A stretch of 5,811 nt of DNA from Alphaproteobacteria bacterium (GCA_005883445.1 VAZL01000021.1:1-5811); one strand, 5' to 3'; shown: positions 1-5,807, counted from the first letter of the stretch. Notes: generated by a model not told the origin, from the sequence alone. Numbers and translations are program-made.

Positions 1-1
1 T

Positions 2-223
2 CTGGGCGGCACGTTTTACTCCATCAACGTGTTGCCTCCGGTTTGGCAGACGGTCGCCTTGTGCAACCCGGTGGTCTATCTCATCAGCGGCTTCCGCTGG
101 AGCTTCTTCGAGACCGCCGACGTGAGCGTAGCCTTGAGCTTGGCGATGACGGTCCTCTTCCTCGCCATCTGCCTGGCGACGGTATGGTTGATCTTCAAGA
201 CCGGCTATCGACTCAAAAACTAG
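2..223 (+). CDS. ABC-2 type transporter permease, C-terminal part (5' end cut by window)
   Basis: This is the last 73 codons of an inner-membrane permease of an ABC exporter, read in the frame beginning at base 2 and ending at TAG 221-223. The visible protein has the stretch LGGTFYSINVLPPVWQ, then NPVVYLISGFRW, then a hydrophobic segment (about VALSLAMTVLFLAICLATVWLIF) and a short basic tail GYRLKN. From family knowledge, the 'LGG.FYS...LPP.WQ...NP..Y.I.GFR' pattern is the C-terminal region of ABC-2 permeases such as YadH, NodJ and DrrB, where the last helix ends in a short cytoplasmic tail. These permeases pair with a separate ATPase, presumably encoded to the left of the window. The exported substrate cannot be told. 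An internal ATG at position 29 is not the true start, because the conserved region begins upstream of it. The gene converges on the ABC importer operon, so it is probably unrelated to it. Confidence 0.85.
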   Translation: MGGTFYSINVLPPVWQTVALCNPVVYLISGFRWSFFETADVSVALSLAMTVLFLAICLATVWLIFKTGYRLKN

Positions 224-230
224 TTGTCGA

Positions 231-246
231 CGGTTCGATCGAACCG
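231..246. terminator. Perfect 16-bp palindrome between convergent genes, possible weak terminator
   Basis: The sequence CGGTTCGATCGAACCG is a perfect inverted repeat lying in the 34-bp gap between the stop codons of two convergent genes (223 and 258). It can form a 6-bp stem with a GATC loop on either strand. No T tract directly follows on the plus strand. On the minus strand the nearest run of five T lies about ten bases beyond the stem. It may therefore act as a weak bidirectional terminator or as a protein site; the position is suggestive, but the signal is not canonical. Confidence 0.35.
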
Positions 247-257
247 AGCGGGCACCC

Positions 258-1028
258 TCACGCAGCCGCGCTCATGGACGAGCGGAAGGCCCAACCCGTG
301 AAATAGGCCTCGACATAGGCGAACACGGCGTACATCACGATGCCCTCGACCGCGAGGCCGAGCAGGCACGCGAAGACGAGCGGCATCTGGAAGTTCGATC
401 CGGCCTGCACCATCAGATGACCGAGCCCGGAATTGGCGCCGATGGTCTCGGACATCACGGCGCCGACGAAGGCGAGCGTGATGGCGACTTTGAGGGAACC
501 GAACAGATAGGGCTGGGTGCGTGGAATCCCGACTTTGAGCATGATGTCGAGCTTCTTGGCACCGAGCGCGCGCAGCACGTCCTCGAGCTCCGGCTCCATG
601 CTCGCGAGCCCGGTCGCCACGTTCACCACGATCGGAAAGAACGAGATCAGAAAGGCGGTGAGCACCGCGGGCACGATGCCGATGCCGAACCAGATGATCA
701 GGATCGGCACCACTGCCACCTTGGGGATCGAGTTGAAGCCGATCATAACGGGATAGAGGCCGCGATAGATCGTGCGCGACCAGCCCACGATGATGCCGAG
801 CACGATGCCGAAGGCGACGGCAAGGGCAAAACCGGCAAGCGTCGTCCACAGCGTGACGAAGGCGTTCTTGGCGAGCGGCAGCCAGTACTGGCCGACGGCT
901 TGAAATATCTGCGACGGCGCGGGGAGCACGAAGGTGTCGACCTTGAAAATGCGGCAGACGAGCTCCCAGAGCACGAAAATGCCGAGGGTGAACAGCCAGG
1001 GCGACAGTTTTTCCAACGTGGAGCTCAT
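258..1028 (-). CDS. ABC importer permease, SsuC/TauC-like (BPD_transp_1)
   Basis: This 256-residue integral membrane protein should form the channel of an ABC importer, working as a dimer with the ATPase encoded just upstream. Hydrophobic segments lie at about residues 11-29, 57-83, 94-140 (at least two spans), 179-198 and 216-243, matching the six-span SsuC/TauC/ThiX-type topology. Family landmarks are visible: IPKVAVVPILIIWFGIG (101-117), the EAA loop region around ALGAKKLDIMLKVGIP (154-169) that docks on the ATPase, and SETIGANSGLGHLM (193-206). The start ATG (1028-1026) overlaps the ATPase stop as ATGA. A GGAGG lies ten bases upstream, inside the end of the ATPase gene, so translation is probably coupled. 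The length is normal for the family. The substrate cannot be read from the permease. It is the last gene of the minus-strand set. Confidence 0.93.
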   Translation of the reverse strand: MSSTLEKLSPWLFTLGIFVLWELVCRIFKVDTFVLPAPSQIFQAVGQYWLPLAKNAFVTLWTTLAGFALAVAFGIVLGIIVGWSRTIYRGLYPVMIGFNSIPKVAVVPILIIWFGIGIVPAVLTAFLISFFPIVVNVATGLASMEPELEDVLRALGAKKLDIMLKVGIPRTQPYLFGSLKVAITLAFVGAVMSETIGANSGLGHLMVQAGSNFQMPLVFACLLGLAVEGIVMYAVFAYVEAYFTGWAFRSSMSAAA

Positions 1029-1822
1029 GGCTTGCGCACCTCCGCGATCTTGGCCCGCAGCTCGTGTACGATGGCGGTGAAATGCGGCTCGAAGCAGATG
1101 TCGAGGTCGCGCGGGCGCGGCAAATCGACCGTCTTGGTCATGACGATGTGTCCGGGCCGCGCGCTCATGACATGAATGTTATCGGCGAGGAACGCCGCTT
1201 CGCGCAGGTCATGCGTGACCAGGATCACGGTGAAGCCGAGCTTCTGCCACAAGTCGCGCAGCACGCACCACAATTCCTCGCGCGTGAAGGCGTCGAGCGC
1301 GGCGAACGGCTCGTCGAGCATCAACAGCGCCGGCTGATGGATCAGTGCGCGGCAGAGCGAGACGCGCTGTTGCATGCCGCCGGAGAGCTCCCAAGGAAAA
1401 CGCTGGGAGAAGCCGTCGAGCCCGACGGTCTTGAGCAGTGCCTCGGCCTCGTCGCGGTAGTGTTGCCTCTCGCGTCGGAACTTGCGGCGGTGCGGCTCGA
1501 CGATCTCGAGCGGCAGGAGCACATTGTCGATGACCTTGCGCCAGGGCAGGAGATTCGGGTTCTGGAACGCCATGCCGGCGATCTTGACCGGCCCGCGTAC
1601 CCTATCGCCGAAAATGACGATGTCGCCGGAATCGGGGGGCACGAGCCCGGTCACGATCTTCATCAACGACGACTTGCCGCAGCCCGAGGGCCCCACCACC
1701 GCGGCGAACTCGCCACGGGGGACGTTGAGGCTCGTGTCCCTCAAGGCGAGAACGCCGCCGCCGGCGCTGCGGTAGGTCAGCGTGACGTGATTGATATCAA
1801 CGGAGCCGGTCATGGATGCCAT
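1025..1822 (-). CDS. ABC importer ATP-binding protein, SsuB/TauB-like
   Basis: This 265-residue cytoplasmic ATPase powers the adjacent permease. All motor motifs are intact: Walker A GPSGCGKSS (44-52), Q-loop glutamine at 87 in AFQNPNLLPW, signature LSGGMQQR (146-153), Walker B LLMLDEP (166-172) and switch histidine H204 in VTHD. The 'NPNLLPW' Q-loop and 'AALDAFTREEL' after Walker B are typical of the nitrate/sulfonate/taurine group of importers. The start at 1822 is preceded by AGGGG (1834-1830), seven bases from the ATG. A second ATG three codons in (1813) is possible, but it lacks its own Shine-Dalgarno. A 141-bp gap (1823-1963) separates it from the binding-protein gene; I see no ORF and no clear promoter there. 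The 4-bp overlap with the permease supports one transcript. Nothing is missing or truncated. Confidence 0.95.
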   Translation of the reverse strand: MASMTGSVDINHVTLTYRSAGGGVLALRDTSLNVPRGEFAAVVGPSGCGKSSLMKIVTGLVPPDSGDIVIFGDRVRGPVKIAGMAFQNPNLLPWRKVIDNVLLPLEIVEPHRRKFRRERQHYRDEAEALLKTVGLDGFSQRFPWELSGGMQQRVSLCRALIHQPALLMLDEPFAALDAFTREELWCVLRDLWQKLGFTVILVTHDLREAAFLADNIHVMSARPGHIVMTKTVDLPRPRDLDICFEPHFTAIVHELRAKIAEVRKP

Positions 1823-1963
1823 CGGACGGCCCCTATGTCCCGGTTACTCGGCAACGAAGAACGTCATGTAACGGTGCGCCGCAGGCCCGGGACCGTTCCG
1901 TCCGTGGCGATCCCGAAGCAACGATGGCAATACCGCGTGACGCTGCGCCGCGTCCGGGATGCC

Positions 1964-2980
1964 TCACAATCTCCGCTCGGCTGCGGGCGGTAGATATTGG
2001 CTGGTGAAGATGTCCTCCGCCGTCGGCCGGTTCTTGAACTCGTAGGTCAGCCCGATCTGGTCGATCGATTTGGCGAGCCGCGCCATGTCGACGCCGCCGA
2101 AGCCGTTGGCCTTGACCCACGGCGTTACAAAATTGTCGCGCAGCGACATTTTCAGCCGATCAAGCTCGATCTTTGGATCGGCGGTCTCGTTCCGCGCCAT
2201 CACCGATTTGATCGCCGTATCGGGGTCCTTGATGGTATCGAGCACGCCCTTGATGGTGGCGCGCACAAAGCCGGCGACTATCTTCGGATTGGCCTTGGCG
2301 TAGTCCGGATTGACGATGATGGCATTGCCGTAGAGCACGAGGCCATAGTCCGCCATCAGCATGATCTTGATGTCGTCGGGTTTGATCCCTTTTTGCAGCA
2401 GGTTGTAATACATAGAGAACGAAAAGCCGGTGATGGCGTCGACCTTGCCCTCGGCGAGCATCGGTTCGCGCACGGGGAAGCCCACGTTCTCGATCTTGAC
2501 CTTGGACTCGTCGATGCCGTTTTCCTTCACGAACGCCTTCCATTGCGCGAAGGCGCCATCGGCGGCCGGGGCGCCGAGCACCCGGCCTTCGAGGTCCTTC
2601 GGCTTGGCGATGCCGGTCTTGGCGGTGGTGCCGATGGCGAATGCCGGCTTGTCGTACATCATCAACACAGCCTGGACTCTCTTGTCCGGGTTCTGGTCCC
2701 GGAACTTGACCAGCGAGTTGATGTCGAAGAAGCCGATCGGATAGGTGCCGGCGGCGACGCGGGCGATGCCGGCGACGGAGCCGGGACCTGAGTCGACGGT
2801 GACGTTGAGGCCTTCGGCCTTGTAGTAGCCTTTGTCGATGGCAACAAAGTAGGGGGCGGACGGGCCCTCGAACTTCCAGTCGAGGGCAAACTTCACATCG
2901 GTCTGCGCGCAAACGGGGCTTGCCGTCAGTGCGGCCGCCGCCGCTCCCGCGAGCATGCCGAAAAGCTTGATCCTGTCCAT
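1964..2980 (-). CDS. Periplasmic substrate-binding protein, NMT1/THI5-like
   Basis: This is a 338-residue secreted binding protein for the ABC importer encoded downstream. The start at 2980 is chosen because it gives a classic signal peptide: MDRIK, a hydrophobic alanine-rich core, and a likely cleavage after VCA (residue 25) before QTDVKF. It also has AGGGAG eight bases upstream. A longer frame opens at 3088 but would bury the signal peptide behind 36 residues. The mature N-terminus, with FALDWKFEGPSAPYFVAIDKGYY and the following AEGLNVTVDSGPGS, is the hallmark of the NMT1/THI5-like (PF09084) family. Other members bind thiamine-pyrimidine precursors, riboflavin, sulfonates or purine-related compounds. 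Because it sits directly after two urate-degradation genes, I infer a purine or ureide ligand, but sequence alone does not fix this. Length is normal for the family. Confidence 0.92.
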   Translation of the reverse strand: MDRIKLFGMLAGAAAAALTASPVCAQTDVKFALDWKFEGPSAPYFVAIDKGYYKAEGLNVTVDSGPGSVAGIARVAAGTYPIGFFDINSLVKFRDQNPDKRVQAVLMMYDKPAFAIGTTAKTGIAKPKDLEGRVLGAPAADGAFAQWKAFVKENGIDESKVKIENVGFPVREPMLAEGKVDAITGFSFSMYYNLLQKGIKPDDIKIMLMADYGLVLYGNAIIVNPDYAKANPKIVAGFVRATIKGVLDTIKDPDTAIKSVMARNETADPKIELDRLKMSLRDNFVTPWVKANGFGGVDMARLAKSIDQIGLTYEFKNRPTAEDIFTSQYLPPAAERRL

Positions 2981-2988
2981 GTTCGACG

Positions 2989-2994
2989 CTCCCT
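2989..2994 (-). promoter_or_regulatory. Shine-Dalgarno of the binding-protein gene
   Basis: AGGGAG on the minus strand lies eight bases upstream of the ATG at 2980. It decides the start in favour of 2980 over the upstream in-frame ATGs at 3088 and 3043. It sits only five bases after a 14-bp palindrome (3000-3013), so RNA folding could affect its access. Confidence 0.7.
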
Positions 2995-2999
2995 GTGAG

Positions 3000-3013
3000 G
3001 CCGGTCGACCGGC
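3000..3013. repeat. Perfect 14-bp palindrome next to the Shine-Dalgarno
   Basis: GCCGGTCGACCGGC reads the same on both strands. In the minus-strand mRNA it gives a 5-bp GC-rich stem with a TCGA loop, ending five bases before the AGGGAG Shine-Dalgarno. It could be part of an RNA switch or an operator; the sequence does not distinguish these. Confidence 0.5.
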
Positions 3014-3091
3014 GCGCGCTATGCGTTGCTCAGCAATCGCCATGCCAGCCCGGGGGCTTGCGTGGACGGACGGCAACGCGCCACTCATGCC

Positions 3092-3120
3092 GCAAGACTA
3101 GGCATTTTGCCCGGTCTTGC
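3092..3120. repeat. Interrupted inverted repeat downstream of uraD-uraH
   Basis: The arms GCAAGAC (3092-3098) and GTCTTGC (3114-3120) are exact complements. Inside them GGCA and TGCC pair again around a TTT loop, with a 2x2 mismatch (TA against CG) between the two stems. It begins 30 bases after the uraD-uraH stop. There is no T tract on the minus strand, so it is not a standard intrinsic terminator. It may be a stabilising hairpin for the upstream mRNA, part of the leader structure, or an operator. Confidence 0.5.
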
Positions 3121-3149
3121 CTATTCCCAAGTCAGCCCTGTGCGAATCA

Positions 3150-4037
3150 TCAGCTGCCGCGATAGGTGCAATAGTTCCACGGCGTCACCAGCAGCGGCAC
3201 GTGGTAATGGCCTTCCGGCTCCGCGACCGCGAATCTGACCGGCACGACGTCGAGAAACGGCGGCTCGTCCTGCCGCGCGCCCACGCCCGCGAAGTAGTCG
3301 GCAACGTGGAAGCGCAATTCGTAACGGCCGATCGGCAACGGCCGCCCGGCGATCAGCGGCTCATCGGTGCGGCCGTCGCGATTGGTCGTGGCGCGCGCGA
3401 TCATGCGCTGCTCGCCATTGGCAGATAATTCGAGAAGCTCGATCATGACTCCAGTGGCAGGACGTCCGGCCTGGGTATCGAGCACATGGGTCGACAGATG
3501 GCCGTGCACCTCGAGGCCATCGGCGGCTTCGATGCGTTGGTCGAGGCGAAGCGCGGCGATGCGGAAGATTTCGCCAAGCGCCGTTTCGGTTTCCGCCGAC
3601 ATGGTGTTTTGCAGCCGGCGTTCGAACTGCTGCAAGATCGAATCCTTGCCGTGCCGCCGCACGCAGATGATGAAGGGCATGCCGAACTTCTCGCGGTAGG
3701 CGTCGTTGAGGCGATGGAATTGCGCAAATTCCGCCTCCGACAGGCGATCGAGGCCGGCGCTCGCCTGTTCCGCCTTGGACTCGACGGTCATGGTGCCCGC
3801 GCGCGCCGCCTTGCCCGCGAGATCGGGATGGCCCTTGATCAACGCTAGCCGCTGCTCCGGCGGCGCGGCGCGCACCGCATCCATCATCGCCGCGTGCAGA
3901 GCGGCAAGCGTGGCGAACGGCCGCTGCTTCAACGCGGCTTGCGCCACCCACGGCGCGTGCTCGTACACGTCCCCCAGCGCGGCCATGAAGCCGGCCTCGT
4001 CCGCCGCGTTCAGGTTTGCGAGCGCCATTTTCGTCAT
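3150..4037 (-). CDS. uraD: Bifunctional OHCU decarboxylase / 5-hydroxyisourate hydrolase fusion
   Basis: This 295-residue protein joins two consecutive enzymes of urate breakdown. Residues about 1-167 are 2-oxo-4-hydroxy-4-carboxy-5-ureidoimidazoline decarboxylase (UraD): GHPDLAGKAA (69-78) carries the catalytic histidine H70, ESKAEQASAGLDRL (86-99) carries E86/E90, and LNDAYREKFGMPFIICV (110-126) is the conserved core. Residues about 178-295 are the transthyretin-like 5-hydroxyisourate hydrolase (UraH): LSTHVLDTQAGRPA (181-194) with H184, NRDGRTDEPL (219-228), GHYHVPLL (276-283), and the diagnostic C-terminal YRGS (292-295). UraH makes OHCU and UraD turns it into S-allantoin, both in the cytoplasm. 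The start is 6 bp after the puuE stop, with no strong Shine-Dalgarno, so coupling to puuE is likely; an ATG at 4028 is an alternative. Plant allantoin synthase has the same domain order. Confidence 0.94.
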   Translation of the reverse strand: MTKMALANLNAADEAGFMAALGDVYEHAPWVAQAALKQRPFATLAALHAAMMDAVRAAPPEQRLALIKGHPDLAGKAARAGTMTVESKAEQASAGLDRLSEAEFAQFHRLNDAYREKFGMPFIICVRRHGKDSILQQFERRLQNTMSAETETALGEIFRIAALRLDQRIEAADGLEVHGHLSTHVLDTQAGRPATGVMIELLELSANGEQRMIARATTNRDGRTDEPLIAGRPLPIGRYELRFHVADYFAGVGARQDEPPFLDVVPVRFAVAEPEGHYHVPLLVTPWNYCTYRGS

Positions 4038-4043
4038 GTCGTG

Positions 4044-4988
4044 CTACCGAATCATCGGGGCGGCAGCGGCGAGCGAGCGATGCTCGCGATGCCAGTGCCG
4101 CGCGATGTCGAGCCTCGTTGCGAGCCACACCCGCTCGCGCGCCGCGACATAGTCGAGAAAACGCGTGAGAGCCGCCGCGCGCCCCGGCCGCCCGGCCAGC
4201 CGGCAGTGCAGTCCGATCGACATCATTTTGGGCGCCCGTTCGCCTTCGGCATAGAGCAAGTCGAAGGCGTCCTTGAGATAGGCAAAAAATTCATCGCCAT
4301 TGCCGAAGCCCTGCGCATTGATGAACCGCATGTCGTTGGCATCGAGCGTATAGGGAACGATCAGATGCGGTCCGTTCGGCCCGTTGACCCAATAGGGCAG
4401 ATCGTCGGCGTAGGAATCAGAGGAATAGAGGAAACCGCCTTCGTCGAGCACGGCCTTCAAGGTGTTGACCGAGGTGCGGCCGGTGTACCAGCCCAGCGGG
4501 CGCTCCCCCGTTGCCTGCATGTGGACGCGAATCGCCTCGGCAAGATGCGCGCGCTCTTCTTCCTCGGGCACGTCCTTGTAGTCGATCCATTTGAGGCCGT
4601 GACTCGCGATCTCCCAGCGCGCTTCGCGCATCGCCGTGACTGCCTCGGGTGAGCGCGCCAGCGCGCTGGCAACGCCGAACACGGTCACCGGCACGTCGCG
4701 CTTTGTGAACAAGCGCCACAGCCGCCAGAAGCCGGCGCGCGAGCCGTACTCGTACATGGATTCCACGTTCATGTGGCGTGCCCCCGGCCAAGGCGTCGCG
4801 CCGAGCACGTCGGAGAGAAACGCCTCCGAGGTTGCATCGCCGTGCAAGATGTTGCGCTCCCCGCCCTCCTCGTAATTGACCACGAACTGGACGGCGATAC
4901 GCGCGCCGCCCGGCCAGCGCGGGTCGGGCGGGTCGCGGCCGTAGCCGGCGAGATCGCGGGGATATTTGGAAAAATCAGCCGGGGACAT
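4044..4988 (-). CDS. puuE: Allantoinase PuuE (polysaccharide deacetylase fold)
   Basis: This 314-residue protein should hydrolyse allantoin to allantoate, the step after UraD. The N-terminal YPRDLAGYGRDPPDPRWPGGARIAVQ region (9-34) and NYEEGGERNILHGD (38-51) are characteristic of PuuE allantoinases, the cofactor-independent type distinct from the amidohydrolase AllB. The NodB-like fold continues with VTVFGVASAL (101-110), WEIASHGLKWIDY (125-137), GWYTGRTSVNT (167-177), SSDSYADDLPYW (189-200) and SIGLHCRLAGRPGR (257-270). The start is fixed well: an in-frame TGA stands three codons upstream (4995-4997), and no other ATG fits before the conserved region. The Shine-Dalgarno is weak. Length matches the family at about 300-315 residues. 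It heads a tightly spaced pair with uraD-uraH. Confidence 0.93.
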   Translation of the reverse strand: MSPADFSKYPRDLAGYGRDPPDPRWPGGARIAVQFVVNYEEGGERNILHGDATSEAFLSDVLGATPWPGARHMNVESMYEYGSRAGFWRLWRLFTKRDVPVTVFGVASALARSPEAVTAMREARWEIASHGLKWIDYKDVPEEEERAHLAEAIRVHMQATGERPLGWYTGRTSVNTLKAVLDEGGFLYSSDSYADDLPYWVNGPNGPHLIVPYTLDANDMRFINAQGFGNGDEFFAYLKDAFDLLYAEGERAPKMMSIGLHCRLAGRPGRAAALTRFLDYVAARERVWLATRLDIARHWHREHRSLAAAAPMIR

Positions 4989-5287
4989 GGCCTGTCATAG
5001 CGATCCGGATCGATTAGCTCGACATGGTCGCGTTGCCCCGCGAAACGCATCCGCGACGCTCGCGTTGCGGACGGTATTACGGCGGACCCATATTCCAGTT
5101 CCGGCGAGACCGATCCGTGCTGGCGCGGAACAACAACTACCTGAGCTGATCCACCACTACGGTATCATATACAGTTTCGGCTCAAGCGTGTCTTGCGCGC
5201 GGAGGCTCAGGGTCGCGCGTGTCCGCCCCGATCTATCCTATGCCGATGTCGGGAAGGCTTGGGTTTCCGCGGACGATCTGCCGGTCT
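4989..5287 (-). other. Upstream region of puuE, no gene
   Basis: These 299 bp separate the small membrane protein gene from puuE. The open frames through it on either strand have no Shine-Dalgarno and no recognisable protein content. It is the natural place for the promoter and operator of the puuE set. The only element I can point to is the GTAT-N3-ATAC repeat at 5162-5172. A 12-bp palindrome, CGATCCGGATCG, lies at 5000-5011 next to the puuE start. Confidence 0.5.
5162..5172. promoter_or_regulatory. GTAT-N3-ATAC inverted repeat, possible operator/promoter for puuE
   Basis: GTATCATATAC is an inverted repeat with a 3-base centre in an otherwise GC-rich gap, about 175 bp upstream of puuE. On the minus strand it contains TATGAT (5169-5164), a good -10 match, but no convincing -35 lies 16-18 bases before it. 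The GTAT...ATAC half-sites resemble those used by some GntR-family regulators, which often control purine and ureide genes. This is a weak call based on shape and AT-richness. Confidence 0.25.
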
Positions 5288-5461
5288 TCAAAACACTTTC
5301 CAATGTTGCGGCTGGTAGATGATTTCCCGCGCCGGAATGGGCGCTGCCGGCTTGCTCTGCGAGTCTCGCGCGCCCGCCCACGGTTTGATCGCCAGGATGA
5401 GCACCGCCACCGCAAGGGCCATCCAGAAGACGAGCGCGAACCTCGTTGCTCTGGGTCCCAT
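5288..5461 (-). CDS. Small single-span membrane protein, 57 aa, unknown function
   Basis: I do not recognise this protein. The chosen start at 5461 has a very strong purine-rich Shine-Dalgarno, GGGAGGAGG, ending two bases before the ATG. The ATG nine codons further upstream (5488) has none. The protein has a short basic N-terminus (MGPRATR), one hydrophobic helix at about residues 8-25 (FALVFWMALAVAVLILAI), then a polar proline- and alanine-rich linker and a conserved-looking tail REIIYQPQHWKVF. The charge pattern suggests either a membrane anchor with a short tail outside the cytoplasm or an uncleaved signal anchor. It lies 299 bp upstream of puuE on the same strand. It could be an accessory subunit or an unrelated small protein. 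Confidence 0.55.
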   Translation of the reverse strand: MGPRATRFALVFWMALAVAVLILAIKPWAGARDSQSKPAAPIPAREIIYQPQHWKVF

Positions 5462-5463
5462 AT

Positions 5464-5472
5464 CCTCCTCCC
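5464..5472 (-). promoter_or_regulatory. Strong Shine-Dalgarno of the 57-aa gene
   Basis: GGGAGGAGG on the minus strand precedes the ATG at 5461. The first GGGAGG is five bases from the start codon. It is the strongest ribosome-binding site in the window and is the main reason to accept the short gene and its shorter start. Confidence 0.55.
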
Positions 5473-5644
5473 GATGCCAAATTGACATCGTTGTGCGCCG
5501 CGGCGGACTTTAGAGCGGAAACCGGAAGGGCTTTGTGAGCTGCGTTACACTCGGAGAGCTGTGCTGATCCCCTTGCCCGCGATCGCGTGGGGCTAGTGCG
5601 CGCGGACGGGGTGATTGAATGACTCTGGCTGTTTCCGGCCTGGC

Positions 5645-5674
5645 AAAAAAAGGAGCCCCGCGTGAGCGGGGCTC
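5645..5674 (-). terminator. Rho-independent terminator, minus strand
   Basis: GAGCCCCGC (5653-5661) and GCGGGGCTC (5666-5674) form a perfect 9-bp, nearly all-GC stem with a 4-base loop. On the minus strand the stem is followed by C and seven T (5651-5645), the textbook layout. It ends a transcript coming from the right, either a gene beyond the window or a small RNA made from 5675-5811. It also insulates the puuE set from that transcription. On the plus strand only a short T run follows, so function there is unlikely. Confidence 0.9.
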
Positions 5675-5703
5675 AGTGTTTCGGAGGAACGTCGAACGTG
5701 AGA

Positions 5704-5717
5704 ACCGCATATGCGGT
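5704..5717. repeat. Perfect 14-bp palindrome
   Basis: ACCGCATATGCGGT is identical on both strands. It lies 30 bp from the terminator stem and 32 bp from the tandem repeats. It could be a dimeric regulator site or, in a minus-strand transcript, a hairpin preceding the terminator. Confidence 0.5.
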
Positions 5718-5760
5718 ACGATCGACAATTGGGAGGGTAGCTCGGCCATGGCGCTCATGA

Positions 5761-5776
5761 TGTGATGGCGATCACA
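5761..5776. promoter_or_regulatory. CRP-type site 1 (TGTGA-N6-TCACA)
   Basis: TGTGATGGCGATCACA has both half-sites of the CRP consensus, with the right 6-base spacing. Half-site identity is seen directly. That a CRP/FNR-family regulator binds here is inference, and a hairpin role in RNA is possible. Confidence 0.5.
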
Positions 5777-5791
5777 AAAAGGCGCTCGCGA

Positions 5792-5807
5792 TGTGATGGC
5801 AATCACA
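5792..5807. promoter_or_regulatory. CRP-type site 2 (TGTGA-N6-TCACA)
   Basis: TGTGATGGCAATCACA repeats site 1 with a single change in the spacer, so both half-sites stay perfect. The centres of the two sites are 31 bp apart, close to three helical turns, so two bound dimers would face the same side of the DNA. Confidence 0.5.

Larger units (their letters stand above)
2981..3149 (-). promoter_or_regulatory. Structured leader upstream of the binding-protein gene, candidate riboswitch or promoter region
   Basis: This 169-bp gap between uraD-uraH and the binding-protein gene is unusually rich in inverted repeats. They are an interrupted stem at 3092-3120, a 5-bp stem (AGCCC/GGGCT) at 3047-3058, and a perfect 14-bp palindrome at 3000-3013 just upstream of the Shine-Dalgarno. 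Bases around ACGC upstream of the last palindrome could also pair with GCGT just before the start codon, giving an outer stem that would enclose the Shine-Dalgarno. The NMT1-motif (xanthine/urate) riboswitch is known upstream of genes for this protein family and for urate oxidation. I cannot confirm its conserved bases by eye, so the riboswitch call is an inference from context and folding. Confidence 0.35.

Noticed and set aside
43..306. 87-aa plus-strand frame overlapping the ABC-2 permease end
   Set aside because: It is out of frame with the recognisable permease sequence and runs into the opposite-strand permease gene.
417..1175. Long plus-strand frames opposite the ABC genes (also 1064-1993 and 1997-2791)
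   Set aside because: They are antisense shadows of well-supported ABC transporter genes, rich in Arg, Asp, Glu, Gly and His with no domain content.
2981..3088. N-terminal extension of the binding protein from the ATG at 3088
   Set aside because: It would place 36 residues before a clear signal peptide, whereas the ATG at 2980 has AGGGAG at good spacing.
4966..5322. 118-aa plus-strand reading frame across the puuE upstream region
   Set aside because: It overlaps the puuE start on the opposite strand, lacks a ribosome-binding site and has low-complexity basic composition typical of GC-rich chance frames.
5510..5806. 98-aa minus-strand reading frame
   Set aside because: It runs through the intrinsic terminator and one of the tandem repeats, has no Shine-Dalgarno and shows no family resemblance.
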